Part shown: one piece after another, positions 56,716-64,000 of the stretch
Layout: each line of letters starts with the position of its first letter
How positions within the stretch are numbered: the stretch's first letter is position 1
Assembly: GCA_030652035.1 (NCBI GenBank)
Contig: JAUSBJ010000009.1
Location: forward strand, 124,001 to 188,000
Direction of reading: 5' to 3'
DNA length: 64,000 bases
From: Sulfurimicrobium sp.
GTDB lineage: Bacteria > Pseudomonadota > Gammaproteobacteria > Burkholderiales > Sulfuricellaceae
The notes under the pieces: model-generated
Database searches by the model: none
What the model was told of the DNA's origin: nothing
What the model saw: the letters and a program-made list of their open reading frames with translations, nothing else
Made by a program: the position numbers and the translations under genes

Positions 56716-57396
56716 CTAGTTCGCTTTGCGCTGGCTTAGCAGGGGGTCCCGCAGCCGCGCGAAGTTTCGCGGTGCGACGTACTGCAGCAGTTCCTTGCCC
56801 TTCTTGTCCAGCGTAATCGCCAGCCCCTTGCCCGGATAGAGCAGGTGCTCCACCTGTTCGGAAACGCGGATGCGTTCGCCCGGCGGGCCGAAGCGGGCAA
56901 GAGCGGTCTCTTCGTCCAGGCTGGCCGAGGGGATGAAGGTGATGCTGCCGATGGGCGCGCTGTAGGCGAGCGCCAGGTCTTCCGGGCTGAGGGTATATTT
57001 CTTTGCGCTGCTTTCGGTATAAGTGCTCTTTCCTGCGTGCTGGCGCATGCGCTCAACGCTTTCCTTGTCCAGGTCTGCGACCAGGATCATTTTCCCCGTA
57101 AGCACGCCCGTGGTGACCCGGCCGTAGTATGCCTCCAGCGAGCCCGTTTCCTCCCGCCTGGCGATCACGGCGATTTCCATATCCGGGCCGAAATGTTCGC
57201 GTGCGTCGCCGAGCGTGCTCTGTGTGAGCGTCAGGCCGAAGACCTTCGAGTTGCCGTCCGGCAATAAATCGATTTGCCATGGCAGCCCGGAGACCGGCAG
57301 CCCTTTGCGTTCTGTGTCCCCGGAGCGCAGCAGCACGGCGGTCAGCACCACTGCGGCAAGCAGAAGCGGGATCAGGACGATCTTTCTCAGTGCCAC
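56716..57396 (-). CDS. Hypothetical membrane-anchored protein
   Basis: A 226-residue protein not recognised. One N-terminal transmembrane or signal-anchor helix (about 6-23, VLIPLLLAAVVLTAVLL) is followed by a periplasmic-type domain (FGLTLTQSTLGDAREHFGPD, GKMILVADLDKESVERMRQHAG, YSAPIGSITFIPSASLDEE, LLYPGKGLAITLDKKGKELLQYV). The repeated FG.....R/L pattern suggests two similar halves. It is the last gene of the glcF-coq7-DUF2322 cluster, 15 bases after DUF2322. Confidence 0.7.
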   Translation of the reverse strand: MALRKIVLIPLLLAAVVLTAVLLRSGDTERKGLPVSGLPWQIDLLPDGNSKVFGLTLTQSTLGDAREHFGPDMEIAVIARREETGSLEAYYGRVTTGVLTGKMILVADLDKESVERMRQHAGKSTYTESSAKKYTLSPEDLALAYSAPIGSITFIPSASLDEETALARFGPPGERIRVSEQVEHLLYPGKGLAITLDKKGKELLQYVAPRNFARLRDPLLSQRKAN

Positions 57397-57411
57397 AAAG
57401 ACCTTTGCCGG

Positions 57412-57735
57412 CTATGCGGGGGTGAGGTGTATGGAATAGGCGGCTCCGCTGGCGATTATCTCGAACAGGCGGTCGATGTTGGGATGCTTGCCGGGATTCC
57501 GCCGCGCGTCGCCGGTATGCTCGGCATAAAGCGCTAGCCCTTCGTGGGCTGCGTCCGGATTGATGGCGCTCCACTTTTCTGCAAGGTGGAGATACACCCG
57601 GAGCGAGCCCTGGCTGCCGGGTTTGTTTTCGATCACGGCGACAGAGTTGCCTGCGCTGTCGAATAACTCCAGTTTGGAGAAATTATCCGCGTCGGCCAGT
57701 TGCGCCAGGTTTTCTGCGAAGTTTCCCATATTCAA
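57412..57735 (-). CDS. DUF2322 family protein
   Basis: A 107-residue soluble protein. The sequence [20 protein letters not shown], then GSLRVYLHL and a C-terminal [20 protein letters not shown] with an NIDRL segment, matches what I remember of DUF2322. The function is unknown. It overlaps the coq7 stop by ATGA. Confidence 0.75.
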   Translation of the reverse strand: MNMGNFAENLAQLADADNFSKLELFDSAGNSVAVIENKPGSQGSLRVYLHLAEKWSAINPDAAHEGLALYAEHTGDARRNPGKHPNIDRLFEIIASGAAYSIHLTPA

Positions 57736-58358
57736 ACCCAGTAAGTCGTTTTGGTCATGATCTTCGATGACATCTGCATCGCCGCTTTCACTGGCGGAGG
57801 CAGCTCCGCGCCGCCGTGTTCCAGTGCGGTGTTGGCGTGCTGGATTTCATCGCTTTTCATCTGTTCCAGAATGGCGCGGCTGCGTTCGTCCTGTTGCGGA
57901 AGACGGCCAAGATGACTGTCCAGATGTTTTTCCACCTGGCGTTCGGTTTCCGCCAGAAAGCCCAGATTCCACTTGTCTCCAAGCGCCCCGGCCAGCGCGC
58001 CCAGAGCGAGAGAGCCGGTGTACCACAGCGGGTTGAGCAGGCTGGTGCGCCCCCCCAGTTCGGCAATGCGCGTTTCGGTCCAGTTGAGATGCTCGGTTTC
58101 TTCCCATGCGGCCTGCTCCAGTGCGGCTTTCACCTCCTGGTTGCGGGCAGTCAGTGCTTGCCCCTGATACAGGGCCTGAGCGCAGATTTCGCCGCTGTGG
58201 TTGATGCGCATGAGCGAGGCGGCAAGACGCTTCTCTTCCGCGCTCAGTTCCGCATCGGGAATGTCCTTGCCCGGCAGGGGACGCAGAGTGGGTGCGTGGG
58301 CGAAGAGGGTGCGCAGACCCTTGTCGAATTCGATGATGACTTTGTTCAGATCAAGCAT
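57732..58358 (-). CDS. coq7: Demethoxyubiquinone hydroxylase Coq7
   Basis: Membrane-associated di-iron monooxygenase of 208 residues that hydroxylates 2-polyprenyl-3-methyl-6-methoxybenzoquinol in ubiquinone synthesis. Iron ligands are visible in [39 protein letters not shown] and [13 protein letters not shown]. The start [17 protein letters not shown] is chosen over a much longer open frame that would run deep into glcF; it overlaps the glcF stop by 8 bases. Confidence 0.92.
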   Translation of the reverse strand: MLDLNKVIIEFDKGLRTLFAHAPTLRPLPGKDIPDAELSAEEKRLAASLMRINHSGEICAQALYQGQALTARNQEVKAALEQAAWEETEHLNWTETRIAELGGRTSLLNPLWYTGSLALGALAGALGDKWNLGFLAETERQVEKHLDSHLGRLPQQDERSRAILEQMKSDEIQHANTALEHGGAELPPPVKAAMQMSSKIMTKTTYWV

Positions 58359-59622
58359 GTTCATATCCCATTTGCCGTGCCACCAGGTATACCGGGTGCA
58401 GCACTTCGATTGCGATGCCCTCTGCCCTGAGTCCGGCTGCCAGATGCATGGCGCAGCCTGGATTGGAAGTGGCGATGATGCGGGCGCCGCTGACTTTGAT
58501 TGCCTCGATTTTATCACGCAACAGCAAGTCTGCCATTGCCGGTTGGGCCAGCGCATAGCTGCCCGCCGCGCCGCAGCACTGGTCGTTCCCGTGCAGCGGC
58601 ATGACGCTGGCGCCGGGAATGCGCTGCAGCAGTTGATAAGCGGCGTTCTGGTCGTGCAGGACGTTGCGGCTGGAACAGGGCTCGTGTACCGCGATGGTCT
58701 GCTGTAATGGCGCTATTTGAGCCTGTTCCCAGTCCTGTGCCTGGCTGAGGAAACTGCTGATATCGAGCAGGGGCGCCGGCAGGGAAGGCTCCTGCTCGGC
58801 CAGGGTGGCGCCGCAGCCGGATGCGGCATGCAGGATGGCCTCAAGAGCTGGCGAGCCGAAGGCGCGCCGGTTGTCGTCTGCAAGCTCCCGTGCAGTGCCG
58901 GTGGCGCCATTGTGCTGATGCAGCGCGCCGCAGCAGGTTTGGGCGTGCGGCACATCGACGCTATAACCCAGCCGGTTGAGGATGAAAATGGCTGCACCCA
59001 GGGTGGATGCGTCGGTCAGCTGGGCGACGCATCCGAGAAACAGGCCAACGGTGCCTCGCGGCGTACCGGGCGCGGCATGCATGCCATGCAGGGGGCGGTT
59101 TTTTGGCAAGGCGGGCAGTTGTGCCTCGGCCCGTTCCAGGCCGAGTGCTGCAAGCGTGCCGGATTTTCGCGCCAGTTGCTGCAGGCCGGATGCCTGGTAG
59201 GCGCGCAGCAGCCAAGCCGTGCTCCGCAGCCGGTACGGGCGGCGCAGCGTGTCAAACAGCATGCGCCGCAGCCGTTGTTGCCCTGCCGGACGTTGCCGTT
59301 GCGGCTCGATCCAGGCCCGCATATTGTCGGCCAGCCAGCCATAGCGCACCTGCGAGGGGCAGGCATTCTCGCAGGCGCGGCAAGTCAGGCACAGATCCAG
59401 GTGGTGCAATACCTCGGGCGAAAGCGGCAGGCGCTGCTCCAGCAGGGCGGCCATCATGAATATCCGGCCGCGCGGCGAGTCTGCCTCGTTGAGCGTTTTG
59501 CGATAGGTCGGGCAATGCGGCACGCATAGCCCGCAGGCGACGCAGCGGCCCGCTTCCTCGCTCAGCCGGATAGTGGATGGTGGCTCGCCAGGTAAAGAGC
59601 GCAAACTGTGGTCGGGGATCAT
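58351..59622 (-). CDS. glcF: Glycolate oxidase iron-sulfur subunit GlcF
   Basis: A 423-residue Fe-S protein with two N-terminal ferredoxin motifs ([15 protein letters not shown] near residue 28 and [15 protein letters not shown] near 78) and two CCG domains ([35 protein letters not shown]). It passes electrons from GlcD/GlcE to the respiratory chain during glycolate oxidation. glcD and glcE are not next to it here. It starts the minus-strand group glcF-coq7-DUF2322-hypothetical. Confidence 0.9.
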   Translation of the reverse strand: MIPDHSLRSLPGEPPSTIRLSEEAGRCVACGLCVPHCPTYRKTLNEADSPRGRIFMMAALLEQRLPLSPEVLHHLDLCLTCRACENACPSQVRYGWLADNMRAWIEPQRQRPAGQQRLRRMLFDTLRRPYRLRSTAWLLRAYQASGLQQLARKSGTLAALGLERAEAQLPALPKNRPLHGMHAAPGTPRGTVGLFLGCVAQLTDASTLGAAIFILNRLGYSVDVPHAQTCCGALHQHNGATGTARELADDNRRAFGSPALEAILHAASGCGATLAEQEPSLPAPLLDISSFLSQAQDWEQAQIAPLQQTIAVHEPCSSRNVLHDQNAAYQLLQRIPGASVMPLHGNDQCCGAAGSYALAQPAMADLLLRDKIEAIKVSGARIIATSNPGCAMHLAAGLRAEGIAIEVLHPVYLVARQMGYEHA

Positions 59623-59819
59623 TTCGGAAATGCCTGGATTGGACGGGGTCAGCAGGCGTCAGGAGGGTTCACAGGCCAAGGTTAAGTTTGGCGGGGGTGA
59701 AAGTCAATGCCGGACGCTGGCATGGGCCCTATTATTCCAGATAATGGTATTGAGAATGCTTGGTATTTATATCAAGATAGCAGGCAGCGATTTTCCAGTC
59801 TCGATTAAGGGGTCTTCTC

Positions 59820-61313
59820 ATGGAACATCTTCTTTCCCTATCCCGTGCGGCACGTCTGATCGGCGTCACCCGCGGTGCATTGCAAAAAAAGATCCAGAAC
59901 GGCGAGATGCCTTCCTTTGATGGCACGGTAAAGGTGGAGGATCTTCTGGCGGCCTACCCGGATGCCCAGCTGGAAAACAATATCGAGTTCGACCGCGTGC
60001 GTCACATCAAGGAGAGGGCGTTCGGCAAGCGGGTGTTCGAGCGCGCGCTGCCGGAGGCGGAGGTGCTCGCTGCCCGCGTGACGGAATTGAGCACGGAACT
60101 GGCCAATAGCCAGACGCAGGTCCGGCAGTTCAATGTCCTGCTGGATCGTTTAAGAAACAGATTGGGCGAAATCGAAGGGCAGTGCAAAGACGAGATGAAA
60201 AGCGCTATGGCCGACTTCAGGGCCTGGCTCAAGGATGAGGCGTCGGCAGCCATGGAGCCGGGTTACCTCAACCCCCTGGCCGTAAGAGACAGTATTCTGC
60301 GGGTGATGGCGGCCCATGTGCGGGTGCTGCCCAGCGGGCACGACTTTTTTATTGATGGGCAGGACTCCATCCTGGAGGGTGCGTTGCGGGCCGGCATCCC
60401 GCTTAATTATGGCTGCAGCAACGGTAATTGTGGCTTGTGCAAGGCGAAAGTGGTGTCGGGTCAGATCAAGAAAATCCGCCACCATGATTACGTGATCTCC
60501 GAGACGCAGCAGAGCCAGGGGTATGTGCTCTTGTGTTCCAATACCGCGATGACCGATGTGGAAATTGAAGCGCCGGTGGCCGGAAGCGTGCAGGACATCC
60601 CGTTCCAGCAGATATCCGCCAAGGTCAAGGCAATCGAACCGCTCTCGCACAACATGGCTCTGCTGCACTTGCAGACGCCACGAACCAGCCGCCTGCGCTT
60701 CCTTGCGGGGCAATATGCGACCTTGCAGCTGGGCAAGTCGCTCTCGGCCGACTTGCCGATCGCGAGTTGCCCTTGTGATGATCGCAATCTGCACTTTCAT
60801 GTGCGCCGCTTGCCGGGCAACCTGTTTTCCGATTATGTGTTCAACCAGCTCAAGCGCAACGAAGTGGTGGACGTGGAGGGCCCGCAGGGCGAATTCATCC
60901 TGCAGGAAAAATCACCCCGCCCGCTGTACTTTATTGCTTTCGACACGGGTTTTGCGCCGATCAAGAGCCTGATCGAACACGCCATGTCGCTGGATGCGGC
61001 CGAAGCCATCCATCTCTACTGGATCGGCTCGGATGTGGATAGCATCTACATGCCGAACATGGGACGGGCCTGGGCGGATGCGCTGGATAATTTTTCCTTT
61101 TCCTCCCGGGTCACTGGCTATGACTTGCGCGCCGTGAGCGGCAAACGCGAGACAAACCTGCGTGCCATGCTGGAGGAAATTATCGAGGGACGCCCGGATT
61201 TGCGGGCCGGAGATGTCTATCTCGCCGGCCCCGAGTCGGCGGTCATGGTTGCGGAGAATTTCTTCCTTGGCCTCGGGTTGCCCAAGAGCCGCGTATTTTC
61301 CAGTTTAGTTTAG
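59820..61313 (+). CDS. HTH-coiled coil-ferredoxin-flavin reductase fusion
   Basis: A 497-residue protein. Residues 1-50 (LSLSRAARLIGVTRGALQKK) resemble a MerR/excisionase helix-turn-helix. A coiled coil follows (about 75-130). Residues 165-250 are a plant-type 2Fe-2S ferredoxin (YGCSNGNCGLCKAKV, with the fourth Cys in LLCSN). Residues 258-355 fit an FAD-binding reductase domain and 360-497 an NAD(P)-binding domain (FIAFDTGFAPIKSLIEHAM, DVYLAGPESAVMVAENFFL). The C-terminal part resembles CDP-6-deoxyglucoseen reductase or phenol hydroxylase reductases. A redox-sensing regulator or a tethered reductase is possible. Confidence 0.82.
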   Translation: MEHLLSLSRAARLIGVTRGALQKKIQNGEMPSFDGTVKVEDLLAAYPDAQLENNIEFDRVRHIKERAFGKRVFERALPEAEVLAARVTELSTELANSQTQVRQFNVLLDRLRNRLGEIEGQCKDEMKSAMADFRAWLKDEASAAMEPGYLNPLAVRDSILRVMAAHVRVLPSGHDFFIDGQDSILEGALRAGIPLNYGCSNGNCGLCKAKVVSGQIKKIRHHDYVISETQQSQGYVLLCSNTAMTDVEIEAPVAGSVQDIPFQQISAKVKAIEPLSHNMALLHLQTPRTSRLRFLAGQYATLQLGKSLSADLPIASCPCDDRNLHFHVRRLPGNLFSDYVFNQLKRNEVVDVEGPQGEFILQEKSPRPLYFIAFDTGFAPIKSLIEHAMSLDAAEAIHLYWIGSDVDSIYMPNMGRAWADALDNFSFSSRVTGYDLRAVSGKRETNLRAMLEEIIEGRPDLRAGDVYLAGPESAVMVAENFFLGLGLPKSRVFSSLV

Positions 61314-61359
61314 TAAATTAGTAGGGTAATATGGGGCGCTTTATCCCGAGGAGATTTGA

Positions 61360-61602
61360 ATGAGCAAACCCATTTGTGCCCAGCGCGCGCCTTATGCCAT
61401 GGAACTCGAAGCCGGTGATTACTGGTGGTGTTCGTGCGGCAAATCCAAAACCCAGCCGTTTTGTGACGGTGCTCACAAGGGCAGTGAATTTTCTCCGCAG
61501 AAATTTTCTCTGGGCGAGAAAACCAAGGTCTGGCTATGTGGCTGCAAGGCCAGTGCCAAGGCGCCTTTCTGCGATGGGGCGCACAAAAACCTGGAGGTTT
61601 AA
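61360..61602 (+). CDS. CDGSH iron-sulfur protein
   Basis: An 80-residue protein with two CDGSH-type 2Fe-2S binding motifs, CSCGKSKTQPFCDGAH and CGCKASAKAPFCDGAH (three Cys and one His each). Tandem CDGSH proteins of this size are soluble electron-transfer or cluster-handling proteins. A GAGGAGA ribosome binding site precedes the ATG. It lies 46 bp after the HTH-reductase gene and may share its transcript. Its stop overlaps the convergent SPOR gene stop by 3 bases. Confidence 0.9.
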   Translation: MSKPICAQRAPYAMELEAGDYWWCSCGKSKTQPFCDGAHKGSEFSPQKFSLGEKTKVWLCGCKASAKAPFCDGAHKNLEV

Positions 61603-62273
61603 TCCGAACAGGGCACGGCCTTCAACTCCGTGCCCGGAAAATCCAGTTTCAGCTTCACCAGATCGGTTTCGAGATTTGTGCCGCTGGCCTTGATAAGCAT
61701 GCTGGTGTGGCCGTCATCCAGTGTACGGGGTCCGGACCTGGCGGTTTTCACGTTGTTCTTGGTGCGGAGTTCGGCGAGGAATTTGTCGGCGGCTTCCTGA
61801 GTGGAAAACACCCCCAGGGAAATGGCGTGGCGCCATTTGTTGTTGTCCTGCATCACCAGGCTGTCCTCAACACCCAGCGCTTTCAGCTCTTCCTGCTTCT
61901 TCTGTGCCTCCGGCCTGGATTTTTGCGGTGGAATGTACACCCAGTATTTACTTGTTTTTTCCGGCGCACTACGCAGTGTGATGGCATCCTCTCCCAGTTG
62001 CAGCGGCTTGAGCGCATTTTGCGCACGGGCCAATTCCTGTTTGGAGAACATCCCCCACTCCAGGCAAATTTTCGGGGAGGCTTCAGCTTGTGCAGGCTGC
62101 TGCGTTTGCGTTAAATCTGCTTCCGGTAGCAAGCGGATTTGTTCTGCATGGTAGGGCGCATGACTGGCCATCGGGTCGCTGCCGGATTTTCCCTGCGAGA
62201 ATTGCATGACCGTGAAGAAAGCGATGTTGGCGATGAGCAGCAGCACGAACATCCAGCGCATGAATACACTCAT
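61599..62273 (-). CDS. SPOR domain membrane protein
   Basis: A 224-residue protein with an N-terminal transmembrane helix (about 5-25, MRWMFVLLLIANIAFFTV), a linker rich in Q, A and P, and a C-terminal SPOR-like domain (KYWVYIPPQKSRPEAQKKQ, MQDNNKWRHAISLGVFSTQE, AADKFLAELRTKN). SPOR domains bind denuded glycan at division sites. The start MSVFMRWMF is taken 11 bases after the gcvPB stop; a longer frame would overlap gcvPB. Confidence 0.85.
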   Translation of the reverse strand: MSVFMRWMFVLLLIANIAFFTVMQFSQGKSGSDPMASHAPYHAEQIRLLPEADLTQTQQPAQAEASPKICLEWGMFSKQELARAQNALKPLQLGEDAITLRSAPEKTSKYWVYIPPQKSRPEAQKKQEELKALGVEDSLVMQDNNKWRHAISLGVFSTQEAADKFLAELRTKNNVKTARSGPRTLDDGHTSMLIKASGTNLETDLVKLKLDFPGTELKAVPCSD

Positions 62274-62284
62274 TGTATTTTTAC

Positions 62285-63733
62285 CTAGCCACGCCGCCAC
62301 ACCAGGTCAAGCTCCCGCGCCGCCTTGACATCATCCAGGCGGCGTACCGGCATGGAATAGGGCGCCCCCTTGACCAGTTCAGGCTGGCTGTAGGCCTCGT
62401 CGCGGATTTCCTTGAGTGCCGCGATGAAGGCGTCGAGCGTCTGCCTGGATTCGGTTTCGGTCGGCTCGATCAGCAGGCATTCCTGCACCAGCATCGGGAA
62501 ATAGGTGGTGGGGGCGTGGAAACCCTTGTCCAGCAGGCGTTTTGCCACGTCCATGGCGGTGACGCCGGTTTCGTCCTTGAGTTTTTTCAGGGTGATGATG
62601 AATTCGTGGCTGGCGCGGCGTTTGGCGAAAGCCACGTCGAAACCGGCCTGGGCCAATTCCACCATCAGGTAATTGGCGTTGAGGGTGGCGAATTCAGCCA
62701 CCCGGTGCATGCCTTCCGCGCCCAGCATGCGGCCGTAGACATAGGCGCGCAATAGCACCCCGGCATTGCCCATGAAGGCGGAAAGGCGTCCGATGCTCTG
62801 TGGCCGGTCCTTTTCCGTCAGCCAGCGGTAGCGCCCGGCTTCAATGCCCACCATGGGGATGGGGAGAAAGGGTTCGAGGCGCGGGCTGACGCCCACCGGC
62901 CCGGCGCCAGGCCCGCCGCCACCATGGGGGGTAGAAAAGGTCTTGTGCAGGTTGAGGTGGATGACGTCGAAGCCCATGTCGCCCGGTTTGACCCGGCCCA
63001 GAATGGCGTTGAGGTTGGCGCCGTCGTAATACAGCAGCCCGCCGGTTTCATGCACGATGCGCTGGATATCCTGAATACTTTTTTCGAACACGCCCAGGGT
63101 GGATGGGTTGGTCAGCATCAGTCCCGCGGTTTGCGGCCCGACCGCGGCTTTCAACGCGGCCAGGTCGACGTTGCCTTCGCTGTCGGTGGGGATTTCGCGC
63201 ACCGTGTAGCCGCACATCACCGCCGTCGCGGGGTTGGTGCCGTGCGCCGCATCCGGCACCAGGATCTCGCTGCGCGCCGTGTCGCCGCGCGCGTCGTGGT
63301 AGGCGCGGATCATCGCCACGCCGGCAAATTCGCCCTGTGCTCCGGCCATCGGGGTGAGCGAGACGGCGGCCATGCCGGTCACTTCCTTGAGCATTTCCTG
63401 CAGGTCGTACATGGAGGCCAGGAAACCCTGCCCGGTGTTTTCCGAGCTCATGGGATGGCGCGCCAGCAGTTGCGGCAGCATGGCAAGCTGGTTGCAGGCG
63501 CGCGGGTTGTACTTCATGGTGCAGGAGCCGAGTGGGTAGAAGTGGGTGTCGATGGAGAAGTTCTTCTGCGACAGCCGGGTGTAATGGCGCACCGCGTCCA
63601 TTTCGGAAACTTCCGGCAGCAAGGGAGGCTGCCTGCGCCGCAAATGGGCCGGGATGTCGTCACAGGCGGCCAGGGTCGCCGGCGCCTGGACAGCGTTGCG
63701 GCGTTTGGGCTGGGAGAGTTCGAAGATCAGCAT
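62285..63733 (-). CDS. gcvPB: Glycine dehydrogenase (decarboxylating) subunit 2
   Basis: A 482-residue PLP-dependent P-protein subunit of the glycine cleavage system in the split GcvPA/GcvPB form. The PLP lysine lies in [20 protein letters not shown] near residue 263; [14 protein letters not shown] near 67 and the [14 protein letters not shown] block near 160 are conserved. The partner gcvPA is not directly upstream; tpx is, after a 130-bp repeat-bearing spacer. The gene is full length. Confidence 0.94.
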   Translation of the reverse strand: MLIFELSQPKRRNAVQAPATLAACDDIPAHLRRRQPPLLPEVSEMDAVRHYTRLSQKNFSIDTHFYPLGSCTMKYNPRACNQLAMLPQLLARHPMSSENTGQGFLASMYDLQEMLKEVTGMAAVSLTPMAGAQGEFAGVAMIRAYHDARGDTARSEILVPDAAHGTNPATAVMCGYTVREIPTDSEGNVDLAALKAAVGPQTAGLMLTNPSTLGVFEKSIQDIQRIVHETGGLLYYDGANLNAILGRVKPGDMGFDVIHLNLHKTFSTPHGGGGPGAGPVGVSPRLEPFLPIPMVGIEAGRYRWLTEKDRPQSIGRLSAFMGNAGVLLRAYVYGRMLGAEGMHRVAEFATLNANYLMVELAQAGFDVAFAKRRASHEFIITLKKLKDETGVTAMDVAKRLLDKGFHAPTTYFPMLVQECLLIEPTETESRQTLDAFIAALKEIRDEAYSQPELVKGAPYSMPVRRLDDVKAARELDLVWRRG

Positions 63734-63759
63734 GAAATAAACCTACATTTAAAAATATT

Positions 63760-63853
63760 CACCGCAAAGGGCGCAAAGGTACGCAAGGGGAATCAACCAG
63801 GATTCTTACCTGAGCTTACGTTTTTCCTTGGCGTACCTTTGCGCCCTTTGCGG
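63760..63853. repeat. CGCAAAGG-type inverted repeat between tpx and gcvPB
   Basis: The left arm (CCGCAAAGGGCGCAAAGGTA, 63762 onward) pairs with 63826-63853 over 27 of 28 positions, with one inserted base and a 37-base loop. It is the same family as the outer arms at 40180 and 40297. It lies between two co-directional minus-strand genes and probably forms a strong hairpin. Confidence 0.85.
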
Positions 63854-63862
63854 TTTGGGCTT

Positions 63863-64000
63863 TTATCGACCGCTCAAGGCCTGAATCGCCGCATCGTAAT
63901 CCGGCTCCTGCGTGATTTCAGGCACCAGTTCGGTATAAATCACCCGGTCTTTTTCGTCGAGGATGATCACCGCGCGGGCCATCAGGCCGGACAGCGGCGG
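63863..64000 (-). CDS. tpx: Thiol peroxidase, C-terminal part (runs off the window)
   Basis: The last 45 codons of a minus-strand gene read [20 protein letters not shown], then [21 protein letters not shown] before TAA. This matches the C-terminus of Tpx, the atypical 2-Cys peroxiredoxin that reduces peroxides. The catalytic Cys region lies beyond the window. Confidence 0.85.
   Translation of the reverse strand, partial: PPLSGLMARAVIILDEKDRVIYTELVPEITQEPDYDAAIQALSGR

Noticed and set aside
58359-58556. Extended N-terminus of Coq7
   Set aside because: The extra 66 residues lie out of frame inside glcF and carry no Coq7 similarity.
59783-59800. FNR-like site upstream of the HTH-reductase gene (TTGG...ATCAA)
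   Set aside because: The half-site spacing is 2 bp too long and the left half is poor, so it is not a credible FNR box.

Overview
The window looks like chromosomal DNA of a betaproteobacterium, most likely an autotrophic or microaerobic member of the Nitrosomonadales (Gallionella/Sulfuricella-like). This is inferred from the Calvin-cycle type class II aldolase, the betaproteobacterial-type glutathione genes (gshA of the PF08886 type plus gshB), MetX-MetW, a 1270-residue DUF3683 oxidoreductase, GatCAB, an EIIA-Man/HPr/EI regulatory phosphotransferase set, and the base composition. Nearly all of it is core housekeeping sequence. I see no tRNA, rRNA, CRISPR array, prophage or intact insertion sequence.

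Layout. 0-6.2 kb (+): fba, dusB-fis, purH-purD, tsaC. 6.1-8.0 kb: a small scarred island with a ccdB-type toxin fragment, two inverted 33-bp palindromic repeats, a higA antitoxin lacking its DNA-binding half, an apparently intact higB toxin, and a tandem pair of small coiled-coil membrane proteins. 8.0-12.3 kb: an Ig-repeat lipoprotein divergent from phoB-phoR. 12.4-18 kb (-): an unrecognised 541-residue protein and the DUF3683 FAD/Fe-S oxidoreductase. 18.2-26.4 kb: a czcCBA-type metal efflux operon with a DUF4337 gene, divergent from a two-component system. 26.5-32.5 kb (-): the mreBCD-mrdA-rodA cell-shape cluster plus a yqaA gene. 32.6-35.9 kb (+): gatCAB. 36-42 kb: pyrE, xthA, an ampG-like gene, a TauE/SafE gene, metW and metX. 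42.2-46.7 kb (-): ptsI-ptsH-manX, apbE, gshB. 47-50.4 kb: an FNR-type promoter driving hemerythrin, a DUF3175 gene, a hypothetical gene and gshA. 50.5-54.2 kb (-): a 1210-residue c-di-GMP signalling protein. 54.3-56.7 kb (+): a YbiT-type ABC-F protein and a Rossmann-fold protein. 56.7-59.6 kb (-): glcF-coq7-DUF2322-hypothetical. 59.8-64 kb: an HTH/ferredoxin-reductase fusion, a CDGSH protein, a SPOR protein, gcvPB and the 3' end of tpx.

The most striking unexplained structure is in the spacers. At eight gene junctions (after purH, phoR, the DUF3683 gene, mreB, gatC, gatA, ptsH and gshB) the intergenic DNA is a run of degenerate 7-bp units. In seven of the eight the first unit begins exactly on the first base of the upstream stop codon. 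In the eighth (gshB) the stop codon lies inside a unit. Most of these arrays carry a second, roughly reverse-complementary half, so the spacer can fold into a long hairpin. The unit sequence differs between loci (TCAGCNN, TGATGGG and TGAARNG types), so this looks like local growth from stop codons and not like copying of one mobile repeat. A separate CGCAAAGG-type inverted repeat occurs twice (40.2 and 63.8 kb).

Regulatory sites that can be read directly include three 11-bp-phased PhoB half-sites before phoB, an FNR box centred about 41 bp before the predicted start of hemerythrin transcription, and an 11-bp-phased direct repeat between the metal efflux operon and its two-component system.
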